NCBI GenBank assembly: GCA_035610835.1
Contig: CM069443.1
Location: 56,747,266-56,811,265, forward strand
Source of the DNA: Ophiura sarsii
Lineage: Eukaryota; Echinodermata; Ophiuroidea; Amphilepidida; Ophiuridae
Length of the DNA stretch: 64,000 nucleotides
Direction: 5' to 3'
In this document: one piece after another, positions 59,088-64,000 of the stretch
How the letters are laid out: every line of letters starts with the position of its first letter
How positions within the stretch are numbered: the stretch's first letter is position 1
Position numbers and translations under genes: made by a program
The notes under the pieces: model-generated
The model's input: the letters and a program-made list of their open reading frames with translations, nothing else
The model's database searches: none
Told to the model about the DNA's origin: nothing

Positions 59088-59330
59088 ATAATGAAATTCC
59101 AGTATACTCCAACACTCCAACCACAACGACAGTCAACACAGACCCAGGTCAACCTACTGCTGTGGTAACTTGGACAGAACCAACTGTCACTGATAATTCA
59201 GGGTTCTACACAGTCACATCAACTCATAGTTCTGGCTCAAGTTTTGATATAGGAAGCACCACAGTGACATATACAGCAGTTGATGAAAATGGCAATGAAG
59301 CAACTTATTCATTTGATGTTACTGTCACAG
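59088..59330 (+). CDS. HYR-domain exon 5
   Basis: 243 bases, phase 1 at both ends (acceptor TTACTCTAATAG, donor ACAG/GTATGA). Distinctive residues are VYSNTP near the start, NSGFYTVTSTH in the middle and VDENGNEATYSF near the end. The 130 bases upstream (a T/A-rich stretch, then GTTACAGAAAG and AAACATGTTTTTATGGATTT) recur before exons 6, 8, 10 and 11, so this acceptor side is the template for several later units. Confidence 0.92.
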
Positions 59331-60232
59331 GTATGAACAATTGTGCTTGGAGTATTTTATGGAACATATTGATCTTTAAGAACGCAAAATGGTTTGAGGG
59401 ATAGTATTACAAACTATTGGACTTCGGATGTTGGGTGATGGGACTACCCATCTATGATGCTATCTCTCAAGACTATTCTGTATTTGTTTGATTTCAACTC
59501 ATATATTTTTGTTTAAATGATAAGATAAAAAATACCTCTCCAAATATGTTCTGGCAAGCGCTGTGTAGTGCGGCCAACAACGAAAATATTGCAGGTACAA
59601 AGACTGACCGGCCAGTGGATAATTTCAGATAGCCACTACACAATGTCATCAAAATGTAGCGTCGCATTAGTTGCTAAATTAGTTTGGAGGCTATTCATTC
59701 AGTCATTCAGGGATATTTTTAGTCAATGTATCTTTATAATCCAGGGTTCTTCTGTAGTTAAACAAATCATTGGCTCAGCTGACATCACTTTTTAATGGAA
59801 AATTTCCATTTTGTAATGGGTATAACCTGTTCATATTTATGTAACGCTCAAAGTCTCCCGTATTGTGATGCAATGGGGACTGTATATATTGATCTGTTAG
59901 ATGAGGAAGTAACAATTTCTGCTCCTTTGAAAGTTCATGTAATATCAAACCAGCAATTAGGCAGGCTTTTTTGTTTCCCTGACTTAAGTCAAAACTGGCT
60001 AGCGAATCAAAAATGAGGATACACTTGTAAATATACATGAGGTGTAATATAAATAATTTTGTTATGCCACCTAGGGAGATTATTTTGTTATGTACTCAAT
60101 AGGCATGGTTTTATTATTTTTATTATTATAATATATCATATGTTACAGAAAGTAGATAATCAATACACGATATTTGACACCCTCATTCAAACATGTATTT
60201 TTGGATTTCTCTGTCACCTTTTTCTCTAACAG
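59331..60232 (+). other. Intron between HYR exons 5 and 6
   Basis: GT...AG ends, 902 bases. Its first ~50 bases match the exon 4-5 intron and its last ~130 match the ends of the introns before exons 5, 8, 10 and 11. The middle is unique, with no supported gene. Confidence 0.65.
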
Positions 60233-60475
60233 ATAATGAAATCCCAGTATTCTCCAACACTCCAACCACAACGACAGTCAACACTGACCCAGGTCAACCT
60301 ACTGCTGTGGTAACTTGGACAGAACCAACTGTCACTGATAATTCAGGGTCCTACACAGTCACATCAACTCATAGTTCTGGCTCAAGTTTTGACATAGGAA
60401 GCACCACAGTGACATATACAGCAGTTGATGAAAGTAGCAATGAAGCAACTTATTCATTTGACATTACTGTCATAG
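60233..60475 (+). CDS. HYR-domain exon 6
   Basis: 243 bases, phase 1 at both ends (acceptor TTTCTCTAACAG, donor ATAG/GTAGGA). Nearly identical to exon 8. A serine replaces glycine in VDESSNEATYSF, a position that is otherwise the conserved GN turn. The intron behind it starts with the same ~110 bases as the intron behind exon 8, so exon 6, its intron and exon 7 form a two-exon duplication unit with exons 8 and 9. Confidence 0.92.
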
Positions 60476-60689
60476 GTAGGACTTATTTTAGGAGAGAGGT
60501 CTGAGCTAGAAATTCACTATTGTCCTACAACCAATCGTTTGTGCCAAATTCACCCTTAACCCTAACAGCACTATTGCATACAAAATCATACAGCTAGTAG
60601 CGCCTGTGTGCACATGCACATGAGGTCTATCCCATGCCGGAATATCCCCCGGGTATAAATAGTCACTGAACATTTAGCGGTGCCAGAGC

Positions 60690-60765
60690 AGCGCTCCGTG
60701 GTGTAGTGGTGGAGTGCCCCGCCTGCCAGTCCAGCAACTCGTGTTCAATTCACGGTCTCGAACCA
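60690..60765 (+). pseudogene. tRNA-Gly(GCC)-like SINE head
   Basis: The sequence has an A-box-like segment (GTGGTGTAGTGGTGGAGTG), an anticodon-loop-like CTGCCAG (GCC) and a B-box-like GTTCAATTC. That order and spacing match the internal RNA polymerase III promoter of a glycine tRNA. The acceptor ends do not pair and the T stem is weak, so it is not a functional tRNA; a tRNA-derived SINE or relic is more likely. It sits inside the exon 6-7 intron. Confidence 0.4.
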
Positions 60766-61138
60766 AACTTTGTAGTCCTCCCTGTTGACCCCCTGCCACC
60801 ATTCAATGATCCAACTCCAATGAAATACTGTGGAAGTTTCTAGGGTTATGACACATCGCAAAGTAGAGGAGGTATTTGTCAAATCGAATCCATGTTTAAA
60901 TCCTTCCGTTTTTTTTTTGATTTTTGGGGAACAAGCTTCTCAACACTCAGAAGTTAGTGTAAAGAACCTGTTACTACCTTTAATCCGTCAATAGAGGATT
61001 CTGTGCTAGGTTAATTCGTGCTGTCTTACACCAAAAATAAACCTTAATTTCTAATTGGTTTACAATAGTTTAGATGGATTTTTTGCAACCATAAGATCCC
61101 ACACCACCAAATAAGTTCCCTATTGCTTCGTGTGGTTA

Positions 61139-61379
61139 GGGGTCGTCCAAAATTATCACCATTTTCACATACGTACAGAGCGTACTTAACTTTTTACCCC
61201 CTCCCCCCTCGAGTTTCGTACGCAATAAATGATGACATTTTCATAGCTTGATGAAAAAAAATGCCAGCGTCTCAAGATCGCCATTTAAGTTACGTACGCT
61301 AAGGGTATATTTTTACCCCCCCCCTCTGTTACGTGCACTTTGTACGTATCTGTAAATGGCGATAATTATGGACGACCCC
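61139..61379. mobile_element. Harbinger-like MITE, TSD TTA
   Basis: Terminal inverted repeats GGGGTCGTCC / GGACGACCCC extend imperfectly for about 38 bases (AATTATC, CCATTT, TACGTAC shared). They are flanked by TTA at 61136-61138 and 61380-61382. 241 bases, no coding capacity. The three-base TTA target duplication is typical of PIF/Harbinger elements. A truncated partner is in the 62448-63025 intron. Confidence 0.8.
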
Positions 61380-61759
61380 TTAATAGGTCAAGTTCATGTT
61401 CCTTTTTCTTAGTTAAGAGCAAACTGGTTCATTCAAGTCACTGTTTTCATTGAAGATCAAGATGTCTTCTGCTTAAAAACAATCATTTTTGTTGGGATTG
61501 ATCTGCATTTTCTTCGCTACGGGCCAATGACATCAAGCTTAGGTCAAACATATTTGTTGTTGTATTGGGGTAACATGCCATTAAGAATGATACAAGGGCG
61601 GGCGGGATTTTTAAATTTTTTGTTTATATATTTTGAATTGTATACAGGCCCACAGGGTGTCTCATGAAAATCAAATGTAACATAAATGTTTGAATAATTA
61701 TTTTTTAGAGCATTTCGTATAAATATTTCAATTATGTTTCAACCCCTTCTTCTAAACAG

Positions 61760-62002
61760 ATGATGGAACTCCTATGTTCTCCAACGCTCCAAGTTCAACG
61801 ACAGTCAACACAGATCCAGGTCAACCTACTGCTGTGGTAACTTGGACAGAACCAACTGTCGCTGATAATTCAGGGTCCTACACAGTAACATCAACTTATA
61901 ATTCTGGCTCAAGTTTTGACATTGGAAACACCATGGTGACTTATACAGCAGTTGATGACAATGGCAACGAAGAAACTTTCTCATTTGATGTTACTGTCAT
62001 AG
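61760..62002 (+). CDS. HYR-domain exon 7
   Basis: 243 bases, phase 1 at both ends (acceptor TCTTCTAAACAG, donor ATAG/GTATGA). It belongs to a second subtype shared with exon 9: it begins DDGTPMFSNAPSSTTV, has TVADNSG instead of TVTDNSG, FDIGNTMVTYTAVDDNGNEETFSFDV, and the DNA change ACCATGG for ACCACAG. The 202-base intron after it matches those after exons 9 and 10. Confidence 0.92.
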
Positions 62003-62204
62003 GTATGAATAATTGTGTTTGGACTATTTATAAACTGTCAAAGTGGTCATTTTCGCGCTAGAAGCATGGTTTTATTATTATTATTGTTACTATTATAATA
62101 TTTCATATCTTTACAGAAAGTAGATAATCAGTATTAAACGATATTAAACACCGTAATTCAAACATGTTTTATGGATTTCTGTGTCAACCTTTTACTCTTA
62201 ACAG

Positions 62205-62447
62205 ATAATGAAATTCCAGCATACTCCAACACTCCAACCACAACGACAGTCAGCACAGACCCAGGTCAACCTACTGCTGTGGTAACTTGGACAGAACCAA
62301 CTGTCACTGATAATTCAGGGTCCTACACAGTCACATCAACTCATAGTCCTGGCTCAAGTTTTGATATAGGAAGCACCACAGTGACATATACAGCAGTTGA
62401 TGAAAGTGGCAATGAAGCAACCTATTCATTTGACATTACTGTCATAG
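62205..62447 (+). CDS. HYR-domain exon 8
   Basis: 243 bases, phase 1 at both ends (acceptor TACTCTTAACAG, donor ATAG/GTAGGA). Subtype of exon 6, with small changes (IPAYSNTP, TVSTDPGQP, STHSPGSSF). The following intron (578 bases) is a shortened copy of the 1284-base intron behind exon 6. Confidence 0.92.
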
Positions 62448-63025
62448 GTAGGACTTATTTTAGGAGAGAGGTCTGAGCTAGAAATTCACTTTTGTCCTAC
62501 AACCAATCGTTTGTGCAAAATCACCCTTAACCCTAACAGCACTATGGCATACATAATCATACAGCCCACGCAGGCGCACAAGAGGTATATCCGGTACTGT
62601 ACCAATATTGTACGTATCTGTAAATGGCGAAAATGATGGACGACCCCTTAATAGGTCAAGTTCATGTAACTTTTTCTTAACTTTAGTTTAGAGCAAACTG
62701 GTTCATTCAAGTCACTGTTTTCATTGAAGATCAAGATGTCTCCTGCTTAAAAACAATCACTTTTGTTGGGATTGACCTGCATTTTCATCGCAACGGACCA
62801 ATGACATCAAGCTTAGGCCAATCATTTTTGTTGTCGTATTGGCATAACATGCAATTAAAAAGGAGGGTAGGGCAGGCGGGATTTTAAATTTTATTTTAAT
62901 GTATTTTGAATTGTATACGGGGTGTCTCATGAAAATCAAATGTAACATAAATGTTTTGAATAATAATTTTTTGAGAGCATTTCATATAAATATTTCAATT
63001 ATGTTTCAACCCCCTCTTTTAACAG
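62448..63025 (+). other. Intron between HYR exons 8 and 9, shortened duplicate
   Basis: This is a copy of the 60476-61759 intron lacking the middle ~700 bases. The 3' arm of the MITE survives at about 62610-62648 (GTACGTATCTGTAAATGGCG, then GGACGACCCC and TTA), while the 5' arm is gone. The deletion therefore followed both the MITE insertion and the exon-pair duplication. Confidence 0.8.
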
Positions 63026-63268
63026 ATGATGGAATTCCTATGTTCTCAAACACTCCAAGTTCAACGACAGTCAACACTGACCCAGGTCAACCTACTGCTG
63101 TGGTTACTTGGACAGAACCAACTGTCGCTGATAATTCAGGGTCCTACACAGTCACATCAACTTATAGTTCTGGGTCAAGTTTTGACATTGGAAGCACCAT
63201 GGTGACTTATACAGCTGTTGATGATAATGGCAACGAAGAAACTTTCTCATTTGATGTTACTGTCATGG
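63026..63268 (+). CDS. HYR-domain exon 9
   Basis: 243 bases, phase 1 at both ends (acceptor CTCTTTTAACAG, donor ATGG/GTATGA). Subtype of exon 7: DDGIPMFSNTPSSTTV, TVADNSG, STMVTYTAVDDNGNEETFSF. It ends VTVMG rather than VTVIG because of one base change just before the donor, which keeps the GT. Confidence 0.92.
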
Positions 63269-63471
63269 GTATGAATACTTGTGTTTGGACTATATATAAA
63301 CTGTAAAAGTAGTTAATTTTCACGCTATAAGCATGGTTTTGTTATTATTATTGTTACTATTATAATATTTCATATCTTACAGAAAGTAGATAATCTGTAT
63401 TAAACGATATTAGACACCCTAATTCAAACATGTTTTTATGGATTTCTGTGTCAACCTTTTACTCTTAACAG

Positions 63472-63714
63472 ATAATGAAATTCCAGTATACTCCAACACT
63501 CCAACCACAACGACAGTCAACACAGACCCAGGTCAACCTACTGCTGTGGTAACTTGGACAGAACCAACTGTCGCTGATAATTCAGGGTCCTACACAGTCA
63601 CATCAACTTATAGTTCTGGGTCAAGTTTTGACATTGGAAACACCATGGTGACATATGCAGCAGTTGATGATAACGGCAACGAAGAAACTTTTTCATTCGA
63701 TGTTACTGTCATAG
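63472..63714 (+). CDS. HYR-domain exon 10 (hybrid subtype)
   Basis: 243 bases, phase 1 at both ends (acceptor TACTCTTAACAG, donor ATAG/GTATAC). The first part (DNEIPVYSNTPTTTTV) matches exons 5/8. From TVADNSG onward (NTMVTYAAVDDNGNEETFSF) it matches exons 7/9, as does the intron that follows. It therefore looks like the product of crossing-over or conversion inside the exon. One further change, TYAAVDD for TYTAVDD, is private to it. Confidence 0.92.
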
Positions 63715-63903
63715 GTATACATAATTGTGTTTGGACTATTTATAAACTATAAAAGGGTAATTTTTGCGCTATAAGTATGGTTTTATTGTTATTATTATAA
63801 TATTTCATATCTTACAAAAAGTAGATAATCAATAAACGATATAAGACACCCTAATTCAAACATGTTTTTATGGATTTCTGTGTCAACCTTTTACTCTTAA
63901 CAG

Positions 63904-64000
63904 ATAATGAAATTCCAGTATACTCCAACACTCCAACCACAACGACAGTCAACACAGACCCAGGTCAACCTACTGCTGTGGTAACTTGGACAGAACCAAC
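63904..64000 (+). CDS. HYR-domain exon 11, cut by the window edge
   Basis: The acceptor TACTCTTAACAG and the first 97 bases of another array exon (DNEIPVYSNTPTTTTV, then AVVTWTEP) are present before the window ends. It follows a 189-base intron of the same type as those after exons 7 and 9. The gene continues beyond the window and its 3' end cannot be seen. Confidence 0.9.

Larger units (their letters stand above)
60476..61759 (+). other. Intron between HYR exons 6 and 7
   Basis: The intron has GT...AG ends and 1284 bases. It contains a tRNA-Gly-like sequence near 60690 and a complete Harbinger-like MITE at 61139-61379. It shares its first ~110 bases, its last ~380 bases and the 3' part of the MITE with the intron at 62448-63025. 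About 700 bases present here are absent there. Confidence 0.8.

Overview
The window reads as genomic DNA of an invertebrate animal, most likely an echinoderm or another marine deuterostome. It is AT-rich and intron-rich, and it is packed with short inverted-repeat transposons and a few LINE remnants. It also carries a tandem array of hyalin-repeat (HYR) exons, a domain expanded in echinoderm extracellular-matrix proteins. There are no bacterial-style operons, and a 100-base N gap marks it as a scaffold. The phylum is inferred; no sequence search was possible.

Only one protein-coding gene is well supported, on the plus strand. It has 11 HYR exons (43384-43644, 54435-54677, 55897-56181, then eight between 57287 and the window edge). 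All start after an AG acceptor in phase 1, and the complete ones end at a GT donor in phase 1, so they splice together in frame. A candidate first exon at 16947-17061 has a nearby TATA box, encodes a signal-peptide-like segment and also ends in phase 1. If it belongs to the gene, the first intron is about 26 kb. The product would be a secreted protein of tandem Ig-like HYR domains. It continues past the right edge. None of the HYR domains contains the cysteine pair typical of the family.

Region by region: 1-6.5 kb holds MITEs and two decayed LINE 3' ends, then the gap at 6527-6626, which abuts a palindrome. 6.6-16.7 kb is non-coding with a MULE-like element, a very GC-rich MITE, and two hAT-like elements. 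16.7-43.4 kb is the putative giant first intron. It holds hAT, mariner-like and TTAA-flanked elements, nested foldbacks, a 15-bp minisatellite, and two adjacent copies of an element with telomere-like ends and a tRNA-Asp-like core. 43.4-54.4 kb is the second large intron. It holds a satellite of about 20 monomers of roughly 177 bp with an 8-monomer higher-order period, a hAT element inserted in it, and a hairpin-bearing tandem repeat. 54.4-64 kb is the HYR array, whose introns are themselves duplicated.

Most other open frames are short, lie in repeats, or resemble no family I know. Many element boundaries below are firm because the inverted termini coincide with exact target-site duplications (8 bp for hAT, TTA/TAA for Harbinger-like, TA for mariner-like).
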